NCBI RefSeq assembly: GCF_040712315.1
Contig: NC_134023.1
Span: forward strand, 16,439,442-16,503,441
Origin: Castanea sativa
Lineage: Eukaryota; Streptophyta; Magnoliopsida; Fagales; Fagaceae
Direction: 5' to 3'
Length of the DNA: 64,000 nt
Below are positions 1-11,796 of this stretch, piece after piece (positions within the stretch are counted from its first letter, which is position 1; each line of letters begins with the position of its first letter). The notes below the pieces were generated by a model. That model was not told the origin of the DNA. It saw nothing but the letters and a program-made list of their open reading frames with translations, and searched no databases. Position numbers and translations under genes: made by a program.

Positions 1-227
1 AAGTAGATCTTGTTAAATTCTTTGGGGTCTGATTCTATCAAAAATCTGAATTTTTCTTGTTCTTGTTTTATGATCTCAGTCTCTGCCTCGTCAGAAATAT
101 TTTCAGTTTGACTATGAAGTTCTTCAATATTTTCCCAAAATTTCTCGTGCAATATGAAATCTTTGTGTACTAGGTAAATATTATGGGTAAAAGGCACTAC
201 ACCAACCCCACTCACAATGGTAGTTCT
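1..227 (-). pseudogene. Coding-like fragment at left edge, family not identified
   Basis: Read on the minus strand, an open frame runs from a TAA at 228-230 to the window edge. It encodes about 75 residues with strongly protein-like, hydrophilic composition, for example HNIYLVHKDFILHEKFW followed by acidic, Gln/Glu-rich sequence. There is no ATG at its upstream end, so it is an internal exon or a piece of a decayed element. The style resembles coat/gag-like proteins of plant retroelements or endogenous pararetroviruses, as do the fragments near 39.5 kb and 63.9 kb, but this is impression only. It could also be the 3' part of a host gene lying outside the window. Confidence 0.4.
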
Positions 228-730
228 TTAGGATATACAATATGTTGATGATAATTGTAATATGAAACAGATGTAACCAGTCATAAAACTTGTCCTATAA
301 TGGTTTGAAAAACCATGTTCAACAAATTAATGGAATGAGTGATTGTCGATGGGTTGGTGGAAAAGGAGGGTAGTTGTGGTGATAATGATGATGATGGTGG
401 TACCGTGGTGATATGTTCTCTTTCTTACAATCCATGGGCTCTACTACCATTGAAGGTTCCAATGATATGGATGGTGTAGTCCCGTTAGGGTGAGATCACC
501 AGCATAACAATACAGAGAAAATAATTTAACGTTATAAATGAATAAGAAGTCCTCATATTTATAGAATAATATAACTTTCCATAGTTAGTAATATATTATA
601 AGTGTATAATATGGTAAATGTGCGTACATCTATAATTCGGTATCATTCAAGAAAAGTGCGTTTAGAAAAATCGGCAAAAAACTAAGGAAATAGAGAAAAA
701 ACGTTACAAGCATAGTACGTGTATAATTAA
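228..730. other. Non-coding stretch, nothing recognised
   Basis: AT-rich sequence with a short imperfect GAT/GGT run near 380-400. No open frame with protein-like composition and no repeat boundary was seen. The 5' junction of the truncated LINE lies near its right end, but no target-site duplication could be identified. Confidence 0.5.
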
Positions 731-816
731 TCTTTTGCTGCAAAGGGGGGAGGCTATGATGTGGTAGTTCAGCGTCGTCGTGAGTTAAATCTTTTGCTGG
801 AAAAGGAAAGTCAAAT

Positions 817-2388
817 GTGGAGGCAACGATCCAGAATTCAATGGGTGGCAAAGGGAGACAAGAATACAAAATATTTTCATGGGTGGCTACACAAAGAAAG
901 AGGAAGAACTTCATTAAAGGGGTCCGTGATTCAGAAGGCAGATGGCAGACAGCTGAGGGGATGATATCGGACATCTTTGTGGACTTTTATACCAAACTAT
1001 TCACTTCATCAAATGTTATGGACCTGGACCAAGTCTTGGCTGGAGTTAAAAGGGTGGTAACAAACGATATGAATGCTGAATTACAAAAACCTTACAGTAG
1101 GGACGAGGTTGAAACTGCTATTAGACAAATGGCACCATCTAAGGCTCCGGGTCCGGATGGGATGCCCCCGCTCTTTTACCAAACCTTTTGGCAGGACATT
1201 GGGACAGGAGTTTCGGAAGCTGTTCTCTCTTGTTTAAACTCTGGTACACTCCTTAAATCCATAAATCATACTTTCATTACCTTGATCCCTAAAGTAAGCA
1301 ATCCTGAGAATGTCTCTGAGTTTTGGCCAATAAGTTTATGTAACGTACTTTATAAAATTCTTAGTAAGGTTATTGCTAATAGACTGAAGCCCATTCTAAA
1401 TTCTATAGTGTCAGAAGCTCAGAGTGCCTTTACTACAAATAGACTTATAACAGATAACATATTGATTGCTTATGAGTCCTTGCATTATATGAAAACCCAA
1501 AGCTCAGGAAAGGAAGGTTTTATGGCCTTGAAGTTGGATATGAGCAAAGCCTATGACAGGGTGGAGTGGCTTTTCTTGGAAAAAATTCTCCTACGCATGG
1601 GCTTTCAGGAATCTTGGGTGGAAATGATCATGCAATGTGTGACCACAGTGACCTACTCGATCTTGATCAATGGTGAACCGAAAGGCTTCATTAGACCAAC
1701 AAGAGGTTTAAGGCAAGGTGATTCCCTATCTCCTTTTCTTTTCCTTTTCTGTGCGGAAGGGCTAAATGCACTTCTAAACAAGGCGGCAGAGGAGGGGGAG
1801 ATTAGGGGGCTAGCTCTGTGTCGTGGAGGCCCAAAGATTACTCACCTATTTTTTGCAGATGATTGCCTCCTTTTTTGCAGGTCAAGGGTAGCGGAGTGTA
1901 CCAAAATTCAACAACTCCTCGCTTTGTATGAGGTGGCTTCAAGTCAGCAAGTAAACAAAAATAAAACCACCCTCTTTTTTAGTGAAAATACACCTGAGGT
2001 CATCCAAGAGGAGATTAAGGATCTGTTGGGTGTTCCGGCTATCAAACACTATGAGAAGTACTTGGGTTTGCCATCTTTTGTCGGGAGACAGAAAAAAGCA
2101 TGTTTCAATCAGACCAAGGAGAGAATTTGGTCCAAAATGCAAGGGTGGAAGGAAAGATTACTCTCACAAGCGGGAAAGGAAATTATGATTAAGGCCGTGA
2201 TACAATCTATTCCTACCTATTCGATGAGTGTGTTCCGTCTCCCAATTGGGTTAATCAAAGATATCGAGGTAATGATACGTAAATTTTGGTGGGGAAACCA
2301 GGATAATACAAGGAAGATGCATTGGGTAAAATGGTCCACCTTATGCTCACCCAAATCTCTAGGGGGTATGGGTTTCCATGATCTCTGA
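817..2388 (+). pseudogene. LINE reverse transcriptase (ORF2 middle), interrupted
   Basis: In life this enzyme copies LINE RNA into DNA at the nicked target. Visible motifs are the SKAPGPDG box, LKLDMSKAYDRVEW with catalytic Asp at residue 241, RGLRQGDSLSPFLF, and the catalytic FADD at residues 346-349. The true frame enters from upstream: 731-880 reads in another frame with the LINE linker pattern WRQRSRIQWVAKGD ending at KYFH. It shifts near 878-890 into this frame (RKRKNFIKG), so the ATG at 817 is not a real start. The frame ends at a TGA at 2386-2388 inside the conserved GGMGFHDL..FNDALL block, where relatives usually have a charged residue. Reading on in the same frame continues the protein at once. 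Confidence 0.92.
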
Positions 2389-3891
2389 CAATTTAATGAT
2401 GCTCTTCTAGGGAAACAGGTATGGAGATTGTACCATGAGAAAGACACCCTACTCTACAAAGTCTTTAAATCAAAATTCTTTCCGAATGGTAGTATTCTTG
2501 ATGTTGAGATCACCCCTCGTAGTTCTTTCGCTTGGAAGAGTATTTTGCAGGCTCGGAATGTGATACGTATGGGTGCTAGGTGGAGAATAGGAGATGGTTC
2601 GTCAATTAATATTTGGGAGCACAGGTGGCTTGATGATGCAGGGGGTGGTAAAATTTTATCGCCTCATCAAGATCCATCCCTAACTGTAGTGAAGGACCTT
2701 TTCTTGCCGAGGACAAAGTGTTGGAATGAAGAGCTCATAGACAGGAACTTCTTTCGATCAGAGGCGGAGTGTATAAAGAGCATACCTGTCAGCGTTCACA
2801 CCTCAGAGGATCTGCTTGTGTGGCCTCTAACCCCAGATGGTAATTACACTGTTAGGAGTGCATACAGGTTACTAGCTTCGGAATCCCATAATTCACAGCC
2901 TGGTACCTCAAATTCTGATGGTTCGAAGCAGCTATGGAATGGTATTTGGAAATTGCAGGTTCCAAATAGAGTCAGACACTTCATCTGGCAGGCCTCAATC
3001 GAGTCTCTACCAACCCGGTGCAATCTTCAACTCCGTCATGTGATCTCAGATGATGTTTGCAGCTTATGTGAAGAGCTCCCCGAGGATGTTATTCATTGCC
3101 TTTGGATGTGCGATCATGCCAAAAGCATTTGGTTTTCGGACCCGAGCTTCAACTACCCAAGAACAAGGAATTTCATCAAGTTCAGCGATCTGGCCTCCTT
3201 TGTGCTTTTAGAATCATCTCCAAGTACCGCTGCCCTGTTTTTTATGGTCGCATGGTGTATTTGGGTTAGAAGAAATAAGTTTAGGGAGAGACAAGTAGTT
3301 TGGGACGTAGGCGAGACTGTCAAGAGGGCTCAGGACCTCCTGCTGGAATTCCGGGATGCTAATATTATACGTCCAAAGTCTGTTATCCCAAGAGCAGAGA
3401 CGAAGTGGAAACCCCCGCCTCCTGGTTTATTCAAAATAAACTTCGACGGCTCCGTCTTTGAGAATCTGGGATGGGCAGGTTTGGGTGTAGCTATACGAGA
3501 TGCAGAGGGGAGGATCGTCGCTGCACTTAGCCAGAAAATTCCTCTTCCAAGATCAGTTGACATGGTGGAAGCCTTGGCCGCGAGAAGAGCTATTACTTTT
3601 GCACAGGAAATAAGTATTTTCCAAGCTGAGGTGGAAGGAGACTCTCTGAAGGTTATTTCGGCTTTGAACAATCCTCACAATAACAGGTCCCACATAGGCC
3701 ATATTATTCAAGATATTAAATGTGATAGTCAAAGTATGCAAGTTTGTTTCTTTAATCATGTTAGGAGGGGGGGCAATTGTCTAGCCCACTCCCTGGCAAA
3801 AAGAGCAGTTCTAGCTGCTGACCTTGACGTGTGGTTAGAAGAACTACCACCTGATTTGGATGATGTATTTCAGAACGATTGTGCTCAATAA
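2389..3891 (+). pseudogene. LINE ORF2 C-terminal part: zf-RVT and RNase H
   Basis: This continues the reverse-transcriptase frame directly after the nonsense codon, so the two pieces are one former protein. It carries the zf-RVT domain, with the PNRVRHFIWQ pattern and Cys/His spacing CSLC..HCLWMC around codons 170-235 counted from the ATG at 2428. It ends with a plant-type RNase H domain: FDGS with Asp near codon 340, VEALAARRA, VEGDS, and a C-terminal NCLAHSLAKRA. RNase H removes the RNA strand after cDNA synthesis. Apart from the single stop this 500-codon stretch is open, so the copy is fairly young or was inactivated late. Confidence 0.92.
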
Positions 3892-3925
3892 TATTGACTT
3901 ACCCATTTCTCAACAAAAAAAAAAA

Positions 3926-6403
3926 TTTACTTTCTTTAAAAATGAAACAAAAAATACGGAAGAATTTGTCATATATATTTTTGGAGATAAATACAAAAGT
4001 CTGTCTTATGGGCTATGTAGAATATTCTAAACAATTTAATTTGAAATAATCTAATTTAATAAAGAAATTTATCTCAATAGTCATTAATAAAACTAATTTT
4101 CATCCAAAAACTTAATCCAAGAACCTTCACTTATTAGTCATCACATATCAATCCGGAATTTTAAAAGACTTTTACCATTCAATCTGTCCAAAAGTGTTTT
4201 TTTTTTCAATCATATCCCAATGTTAATAATAACTTAAAAGTGGAAATTATATATATATATACACATGCATATGAGAAATATTATGTCCATAACATTTTCA
4301 TAACATGTTATGTTATGGACGTAGCACTTTTCTCTCTATATATATATAGAGTAAATGTATATAATAGATTCTATAGAATATAATATTAAATCGTATCCAG
4401 ATATATGCAGGAAAAGAAAAAAAAAATTCATATCCAAGTTTGAGGAGGAGTGATGCAAATAACAAATATAAGCAAAAGAGCATTAAAAAAAATTTAAAAG
4501 CGTAAAATAAATAATAGAGAATAAATTACATATAGCACCTATATAGTTGCATTGGAAATTGGAATAAAGAGGCACTTATCGTTTTTTATAGCAGTTGGAT
4601 TGGTTTAGAATTTTTAGATTCTTACTTTCTATATACATGTGTATTTGTAGGCAATTATTACGTTACCCGAATACAACGGCAATTATATTTTTTGATTGAA
4701 AGAAACAAGTTTATTTCTGTATAAATGGAAACCAAACGACTAATGGGAGATTTTTTTATAATTACATACGTACATGAACAATAAGCGTATGTTGGGCATA
4801 TTAACTAACTGAGTAACTTTTTATTTTGTTGTGGTTCACATGAATATATCTAATATTGTTAACAAATTCAAATTGTGGGCTATTATGTATTTAGAGTAAG
4901 ATATTATATGCTATTTTACATTTTAATAGTTGAACTTTTTCTATACGTTTCAATATTATAATTGAAAAATTAACGGAATTACCTGTAAACATAAACCTCT
5001 ATATACACATGCACATAAACATAAACCTTTGATTTATAGTTGGAAAATTTAAATAAAATGTAACATTGCATGTGAGAACTTAAGTAAATTAATTTTTGAA
5101 TTGTAGTATATTTGTATAATTGATAAATGTTATCAAATAATTTAGTGTAATCATGTGATTTCACAACATATAAATGTACCTGTCATCTCCTTATTGATCC
5201 TTTATTACCTTTTGAGATATTTAAAAACATTGTATTCTTTAAAAGTGAAATAAAAACAATTTTTTTTTTTAGAAACAAGATAAAAACAATTTTGATAATA
5301 TATGACTAATATGAAAAATTTTGAAAAAGAAGCCATAGACGGGATAATGACACAAAGTTGTTAAAACTAACAAGACTTTTAATTTGTTTTGGTATGAGAA
5401 TAGTTAAACACATATCGTTGTACAAGTATTTTGGCTATACTCATTTTGATGATTTTTTTTCTATGAAATAATTTGATTTAGTGATTTTCATGATACAGTT
5501 TTGGATTAATTATCTTGATCGCCGAGTTACAACGTGGTCCAGTATTATCTCTTTGTGTATTATAGTTCCTTGTCTTCAAACCACAGACTTGTTTACGCAT
5601 TTATATATTCTCATCTATTCTCGAGTCATATGTAGGAATTTGTATTGTAGGACAACATCAACCTTATAGATCAACTTGGACGAGTAATATATATATTACT
5701 CTCTCTCTCTCATGCATTAGAGTTTTCAGAAATAAATGCAAACATTTCAACAAAATAAAGTTCAACTTATACTCCAAAGAATTTAAAATCCTCTATAGGT
5801 AACATCAATCTATAAAACTATCAACTTTGATTTAATTATTTGTGATTCATTTAATGAATTTAACAAAAAAATTAAACATAAATAAGTACATAAACATAAA
5901 CAATAATTTTAAATATGTGAAAGAAAATAGTTAAGTTTATACATTCACTCTCAATATTCATGTTTTTGTATTAGGCTAGAGACAAAATATTGACTCCTTT
6001 TAAGTCAGAACTAAATTTTGAGCAACAAGAGGAGGTTCAACATTTTTTAAACTTACATTTTTAACCCCAATTTTTTTTTAAAATCACATTAAATTCAAGA
6101 TTTTCCCCAAAATTATATTTTGATCAATTTAAAAAAAAAAAGATTATATTGGACCAACCTTATCAAAATAGCATTAACCCCCCCCCCCCCTAAACATCCC
6201 AAAAATTTCATTGTGGCCCTTAACTTTGAAAATTTGCACAAAATTCCCTTTAGATAATAGAAATCACCATTTTAACTGCAAGTTTCACCAAAATAAATGA
6301 ATGCCCCCAAAATTAATAAAATTGTCAAATCTCATTTAAATTGCTTTCACATTTCCTAAGAATCTACCTATGGTTTTTCTTTGTGTTGTATTTCATGTAA
6401 TTT
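3926..6403. repeat. Non-coding; duplicated segment copy 1, left part (from about 4620)
   Basis: No gene is visible; the short frames are AT-rich noise. From about 4620 onward this matches 17481-19126 in order and orientation. Shared landmarks are the phrase around GGCAATTATTACGTTACCC, a CT microsatellite near 5700, and a C-run at 6180-6192 matched by a C-run near 18891-18909. Identity is interrupted by small indels and one replaced stretch near 5490-5600. The copy is cut at 6408 by the copia insertion and resumes at 12229. Confidence 0.8.
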
Positions 6404-6408
6404 GGCTC

Positions 6409-6834
6409 TGTAGGATTATATCTCCTTAAAGAGAATTTTATGTGGCCCACATTTGAAGATGAAACTCATGTCTTAAGTTTCTTATTTCATGTCTTAAGTT
6501 TCCTATTTGTGAAAGTTACATGTTTGATGTAACATCCTTAGTAACTCTCAAATGGTGTAACCCATTTGGTTAATAAAAACCATGAAGTTACAACTTTTAA
6601 GCTCCTTGATGGAAGGAGAGTAATGGAAATCTTCATCTAAAAGGGTCCCTAGTCTAGCCTATATATATAGCATGTGTTTCCATCAAAAGGATGTGTGTGA
6701 GGAAAAGGCCATAGTCTAGAAGACCCTTTTATATACACTATCATCATATAGTGAGTCTTCTTTTCTTCAAAGACTTAAACAACTATGGCTGGAGGTATGT
6801 GTATTTTATTCCGCAACTCTAAATTTATCTTACA
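6409..6834 (+). repeat. Copia 5' LTR
   Basis: 426 bases, starting TGTAGGATTATATC and ending CTTACA. It contains a direct repeat of CATGTCTTAAGTTTC, a TATA-like CTATATATATAG near 6658-6670 that would drive transcription of the element, and an AATAAA near 6571. The next bases form the primer binding site. Confidence 0.97.
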
Positions 6835-6836
6835 TT

Positions 6837-6849
6837 TGGTATCAGAACC
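6837..6849 (+). promoter_or_regulatory. Copia primer binding site (initiator tRNA-Met)
   Basis: TGGTATCAGAACC starts two bases after the LTR. Plant copia elements are commonly primed by initiator tRNA-Met, whose 3' end pairs with TGGTATCAGAGC; here one G is A. Confidence 0.9.
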
Positions 6850-7483
6850 TCCTTCATGCTATGTTGTTTAGTAATTTTTCATTCATAGATTTTTCTATGA
6901 TTTGGCTAAATTTCCGATGCACATATGGATTTATGGTTATAAAGTATTTGATCATTACATAGTTAAAATTTATGATTTTTTTTTAGTGTATTTACAGTTT
7001 CTTAGACTTATCTTTAAATATCATTTTATGGTTTATTTTAATTGACAAATATGACGTTTAGTTTATCTTTATGATGTCATTTGAAGGGGTGAATATCAAA
7101 ATGACTTGAGAATAGCCATAGCATCTTAAGCCATAATGATAATCACATCAAGTTAATTTTTATAATACTTCATTAAGAATAAAGACATCTAAATTGTAAT
7201 TAATTAGTGAAAAGCAATAACTTGGCCCCATAGGGAGGTTATTATTTTTGATTTGATTGGAATAAGATGGTGAATTAAGCATTAAGAATATAATTTTCCT
7301 AGGCCCAAAGGTATGGAAAATTTTATTCTTATTGTTTATATTTACTAGTCTTATTAATAAAGTATTTTAGTAAATTCATGTGTGATGCACCTCTACCCTT
7401 AGGAAGGTTGAAATTTACTACTAAATTGACATTGGTTGATTTAGAATTAAGGTCTATATTTCATAGCATTAAACTTTATTTTC

Positions 7484-8029
7484 TTGGTTACTGCAATAAT
7501 TCGTACTACTTATATAACTGATTCTTCACGTGTTCCAATGCTAATTGGTGACAACTATAATGACTGGAAAGAAAGTATCATATTTTCATTACGATGCATG
7601 GATCTTGATTTGGCGCTCCGTGTGGATGAACCACCTGTCCCCATGGAATCAAGTGCATCAAATGATAAACTTGACTATGAACGGTGGGAGCGATCTAATC
7701 GCTTAAGTTTAATGTTCATAAAATCCCATATAAATAAGAACATTAGGGGTTCTATCCCTGAATGTAATAAGGTTAAGGATTTTATGAAAGCCATTGAAGA
7801 ACAGTTCATAAGATCCAATAAGGTTTTGGCAAGCATCTTGATGAAAAGGTTTTCAAGTAAAACTTTTGACTATTCCAAGAATGTGCATGAGCACATTATG
7901 GAAATGAGGGACATGGTTGCTCAACTTAAGTCCCTAGAAGTTGAGATTTCTGAGTCATTCCTAGTCCATTTCATACTGAATTCTCTCCCCTCTGAATTTG
8001 GTCCTTTCAAAATCTTACAACACACATAA
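7484..8029 (+). pseudogene. Copia gag (UBN2-like) fragment
   Basis: Gag forms the particle that packages element RNA. The frame shows the copia gag opening MLIGDNYNDWKESI and a body like the UBN2/retrotran_gag family (KSHINKNIRGSIP, LPSEFGPFK). The open frame begins at a TTG with no ATG at the expected place, so the initiator appears lost. A stop at 8027-8029 follows a frameshift; gag sequence (NELLTMCVQEEERLKHEK) continues in another frame up to the zinc knuckle at 8214. The product would be truncated. Confidence 0.85.
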
Positions 8030-8213
8030 AAATAAATGGTCAGTAAATGAACTTTTGACTATGTGTGTTCAAGAGGAAGAGAGATTAAAACATGAAAAAG
8101 TTGAAAATGCTCATTTGACCACTCATGTTAAAAAAAAATGCTAGGAAGGGCAAGAATGCCCCAAGTGAAGAAAAAAACACATAAAGCATAATGACAATAA
8201 AAACAAAACTAAG

Positions 8214-9230
8214 TGTTTTTTCTGCAAGAAAGAAGGGCATATGAAGAAAGACTGCCTAAAGTACAAGAAATGGCTCAAAAAGAAAGGTACTCTCATTTCA
8301 TTAGTGTGTCATGAATCTTTTTTTGTTGAAGCTCAAAATAATACATGGTGGGTTGACTCTGGTTCCACAAGTCACATTGTCAACTCCATGCAGGGTTTTT
8401 TGAATCTAAGGAAGCCGAAAGAAAATGAACAATGCATTTATTCAGGAAATTGGATGTGTTCAAAAGTTGAGGGAGTTGAGACTTTTCGTCTGATTTTAAA
8501 AACTGGATATGTATTAGATTTAAATAATGTTTTCTATGTACCTTCATTTTCCAGAAACTTAATTTCCATTTCAAAACTTGTTGTTTTTGGTTATGGATAT
8601 TTATTTGAAAACTCAATTTTAAGTATTTTTAAAAATAAAGTTCCTATTGGAGGTGGAACCTTAGTTGATAGTTTATTTAAAATTGACAATGACCCCAGTT
8701 TTGAATGCAATTATTTATATATGCATGTTAATGTTGGTATAAAGTCGAGCTTGATTAATGAGAATTCCTCTATGCTATGGCATAGGAGATTGGGACATAT
8801 CTCCATAGAAAGAATTAAAAGATTGGTGAAACATGGAGTTCTAAAAACTCTTAATTTTACTAATTTTGGTACTTGTGTGGACTGCATTAAGGGTAAGCAA
8901 ACCAATAAGACCACTAAGGGTGCCAAGAGGAGCTCTGAAATTCTTGAAATCATACACATTGATATATGTGGACCATTTGCTACTCCTTGCCCAAATGGTC
9001 AGAGATATTTTATCTCATTCATTGATGACCATATAAGATATATGTATCTCTATCTTTTATATGATAAGGCTGAGGCACTAGATGCTTTCAAAACCTATAA
9101 GGCAGAAGTAGAGAAACAAAGAGAAAATAAAATTAAAATAATCAGATCAGATAGAGGTGGGCAATATTATGGTAGGTACACAGAAAAGGGACAAATGCTA
9201 GGTCCATTTGCTAAGGAGTATGATGAGTAA
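8214..9230 (+). pseudogene. Copia zinc knuckle, protease and integrase N-terminal half
   Basis: In one frame this shows a CCHC knuckle (CFFCKKEGHMKKDC, from 8214), an aspartic protease active site (WWVDSGSTSHI), the gag-pre-integrase HHCC zinc domain (LWHRRLGH ... CVDCIKGK), and the integrase core with its first two acids (HIDICGPF and SDRGGQY). Shortly after GRYTEKGQ the frame runs into a stop at 9228-9230. The following piece resumes about 30 residues later in the family alignment. The missing part should hold the third catalytic acid (Glu) and the conserved NGVAER region, so the integrase core is incomplete at DNA level and not merely frameshifted. Confidence 0.9.
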
Positions 9231-9510
9231 CTCCAATCTTCCTTTGTCCTTATGGAGTGAAGCTTTAAAAACTGCTGTATATATCTTAAACAGGGTTCCA
9301 TCTAAGGTTGTTTCCAAAACACCTTTTGAACTATGGCATGGATGGAAGCCGAGTTTACATTTGCACATATGGGGTTGTCCTGTTGAAGTAAGGATTTATA
9401 ATCCACATATAAAGAAACTAGACCCAAGGAAAACTAGCGGATATTTTATTGGCTATGCAGTAAACTCCAAAGGGTTTAGTTTTATTGTCCTTCTCACACT
9501 CCAAGAATAG
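9208..9510 (+). pseudogene. Copia integrase C-terminal region
   Basis: This starts with [20 protein letters not shown] and continues through [18 protein letters not shown], the copia integrase tail, to [13 protein letters not shown]. It lies in a different frame from the upstream integrase half. The frame is lost again after 9480, since CPSHS-type sequence in relatives is replaced by FIVLLTLQE. The stretch 9510-9728 still has linker-like acidic sequence in shifting frames. Confidence 0.85.
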
Positions 9511-9728
9511 TTGAGGTTAGAAATGCTAAATTTCTTGAGGACTTCGAGCTTAGTGGGAGTGCTTTTCCTAGAACGATAGAGTTTGAGGAGGCACAAGATT
9601 TTATTGAACTACCCTCAAATGATATCCTCGAGGAGCAACAAAACCATCAAGAACAAGCTCATATTAGACCAACTGCTGGAATTTTTGAAAATGCAAGAGA
9701 AGCAGAAGGTGTAAGAAGATCCTTAAGA

Positions 9729-11381
9729 ATGAGGAAACCAGCAATTTCTGATGATTATATCGTATATCTCCAAGAGTCTGATTTTGATATCGAGCCTGAA
9801 GATGATCCAACTTCGTTTTCTCAAGCCAGGAGTGATAGTAATTCCACACTTTGGTATGATGCCATGAAGGAAGAGATGGAGCCTATGGCTAAAAATCAAG
9901 CTTGGGATCTCGTTGAGTTGCCAAAGGAAGCAGTAGCTATTGGCTGCAAATGGGTTTATAAAACCAAAAGAAATGCTTCTGGTAATATTGAACGATATAA
10001 AGCTAGACTTGTAGCCAAGGGTTTCACTCAAAAAGAAGGCATTGATTGCCATGAAATCTTCTCTCCGGTTTCGAAGAAGGATTCGTTTAGAATAATCATG
10101 GCCTTAGAAGCTCATTTTAATTTAGAGTTACATCAAATGGATGTGAAAACAGCATTCTTGAATGGGGATCTAGAAGAGGTGGTATACATGGTCCAACCTC
10201 AAGAATTTTATGATGATAAAGATAGTCATTTGGTTTGCAAGTTAAAGAAATCTATATATGGGCTAAAGTAGGCCTCACGACAATGGTATACAAAGTTTCA
10301 CAATGTTATCACTTCATATGGATTTGTTGAGAACATTGTTGATCAATGTATATACCTTAAGGTTAGTGGGAGCAAATACATTTTCCTAGTCCTATATGTG
10401 GATGACATTCTACTTGCAAGTAGTGATTTGGGCTTGTTACATGAGACAAAACAATTTCTCTCCTAAAACTTTGAGATGAAGGATTTAGGTGAAGCCTCAT
10501 ATGTCATTGGCATTGAGATTCATAGAGTTAGATCACAAAGGGTGTTAGGACTGTCTCAAAAGGCCTACATCGAAAAAGTATTGAAGAGATTCAGAATGAA
10601 AGATTATGCACCTACAGTAGCCCCCATTATGAAAGGAGACAATTTTAGTAAGAATCAATGTCCTCAAAATGAATTAGAGTGAGAGCAAATGAAGAACATA
10701 TTGTATGCATCTACGGTAGGTAGCCTAATGTATGCACAAGTTTGCATAAGGCCTGATATCGAGTTTATAGTGGGGTTATTAGGTCGATATCAAAGTAACC
10801 CTGGTTTGGATCATTGGAAAGCTGCGAAAAAGGTTATGAGGTACTTGCAAGGTACCAAGAATTACAAGTTGACTTACAGACATACTGATTAATTGAAGGT
10901 GATTGGTTATTCAGATTCTGATTTTGCTGGGTGTGTAGACACAAGAAAGTCTACTTTAGGATATATTTTCCTTCTTTCTGGAGGAGCTATATCTTGGAGA
11001 AGTACTAAGCAAACACTTGTTGCTTCATCTACCATGGAGGCTGAATTTGTTGCATGCTATGAAGCAACAACACAGGCATTATAGTTAAGAAATTTCATCA
11101 AAGGTCTCAAGATTGTCGATTCTATATTGAGACCTCTAAAAATTTTCTGTGACAATTCGGTTGCAGTTTTTTACTCTAAGAATAATAAAAGTGGAAGCCA
11201 AAGTAAGCATATCGAAATAAAGTACCTCAAGGTTAGAGAGAATGTTAAGAAACAAAAGGTGTCCATCGAGCATATTAGTACTAAGCTAATGATTGCTGAT
11301 CCCATGACTAAAGGTTTGCCGACCAAACCATATAAAGACCACGTGGAACATATGGGACTTAATAACTTATTTGATGTTTAA
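9729..11381 (+). pseudogene. Copia reverse transcriptase and RNase H with five stops
   Basis: One frame carries the whole RVT_2 domain and RNase H: WYDAMKEEM, CKWVYKTKRN, ARLVAKGFTQ, MDVKTAFLNGDL, the catalytic YVDDILLAS near 10397, then GYSDSDFAGCVDTRKST and SSTMEAEFVA of RNase H, ending GLNNLFDV. Stops fall at 10269-10271, about 10463, 10680-10682, 10890-10892 and 11082-11084, with no frame change between them. Most look like single substitutions of Gln, Arg, Lys or Trp codons. Key catalytic residues persist, so decay came from stops and not from loss of domains. Confidence 0.95.
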
Positions 11382-11781
11382 TTTCTCTTTAGTTGTTTTG
11401 TATTTAGGACACATATTTGCTTGTTCTTAGAGAATAAAAGACAATATATATTTTGTGCACATAAAGTATATATATAAAGTTTATTTGATCCATGGGGATA
11501 AATAAAAAACAATATATCCGTGGGGATGTTTAGAGGAGGACCTGAATGGCTAATAGGTAGTCCATTCATAAAGAATCAATGACCCATAAAGTACTCATGT
11601 AAGGATTACATTACATTGTAATACATGGACGGAAATACTCATTATAATTGAGGGGATTACCGCCATGATTCATGTATTGGATTCTTTATTTGAGCGGGAG
11701 CATTTCACAACTAGTGACATGGATTATATCGTGGCTATAGCATAATGATAAGCACTTATTGAGTTATTTAAATTTCATGTG

Positions 11782-11796
11782 GGCCAAGTGGGAGAA
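11782..11796 (+). promoter_or_regulatory. Copia polypurine tract
   Basis: A purine-rich stretch (AAGTGGGAGAA) lies immediately before the 3' LTR and is the expected primer for plus-strand DNA synthesis. Confidence 0.85.

Larger units (their letters stand above)
731..3925 (+). mobile_element. 5'-truncated plant LINE (non-LTR retrotransposon)
   Basis: This is a 3.2-kb remnant of a plant L1-type element. It keeps the linker, reverse transcriptase, zf-RVT and RNase H parts of ORF2 and ends in a short 3' UTR with an A-run at 3915-3925. ORF1 and the apurinic endonuclease are absent, which fits the usual 5' truncation of LINE insertions. The A-run follows the stop codon by only about 25 bases, as in the antisense LINE fragment near 20 kb. 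No target-site duplication could be fixed by eye. The copy cannot move by itself because of a frameshift near 878-890 and a nonsense codon at 2386-2388. Confidence 0.9.

Noticed and set aside
630..974. Minus-strand frame of 114 codons
   Set aside because: Antisense shadow of the LINE 5' part; no domain-like pattern.
3912..3960. Target-site duplication for the LINE
   Set aside because: Compared sequence after the A-run with the region before 740; no convincing direct repeat found, so none is annotated.
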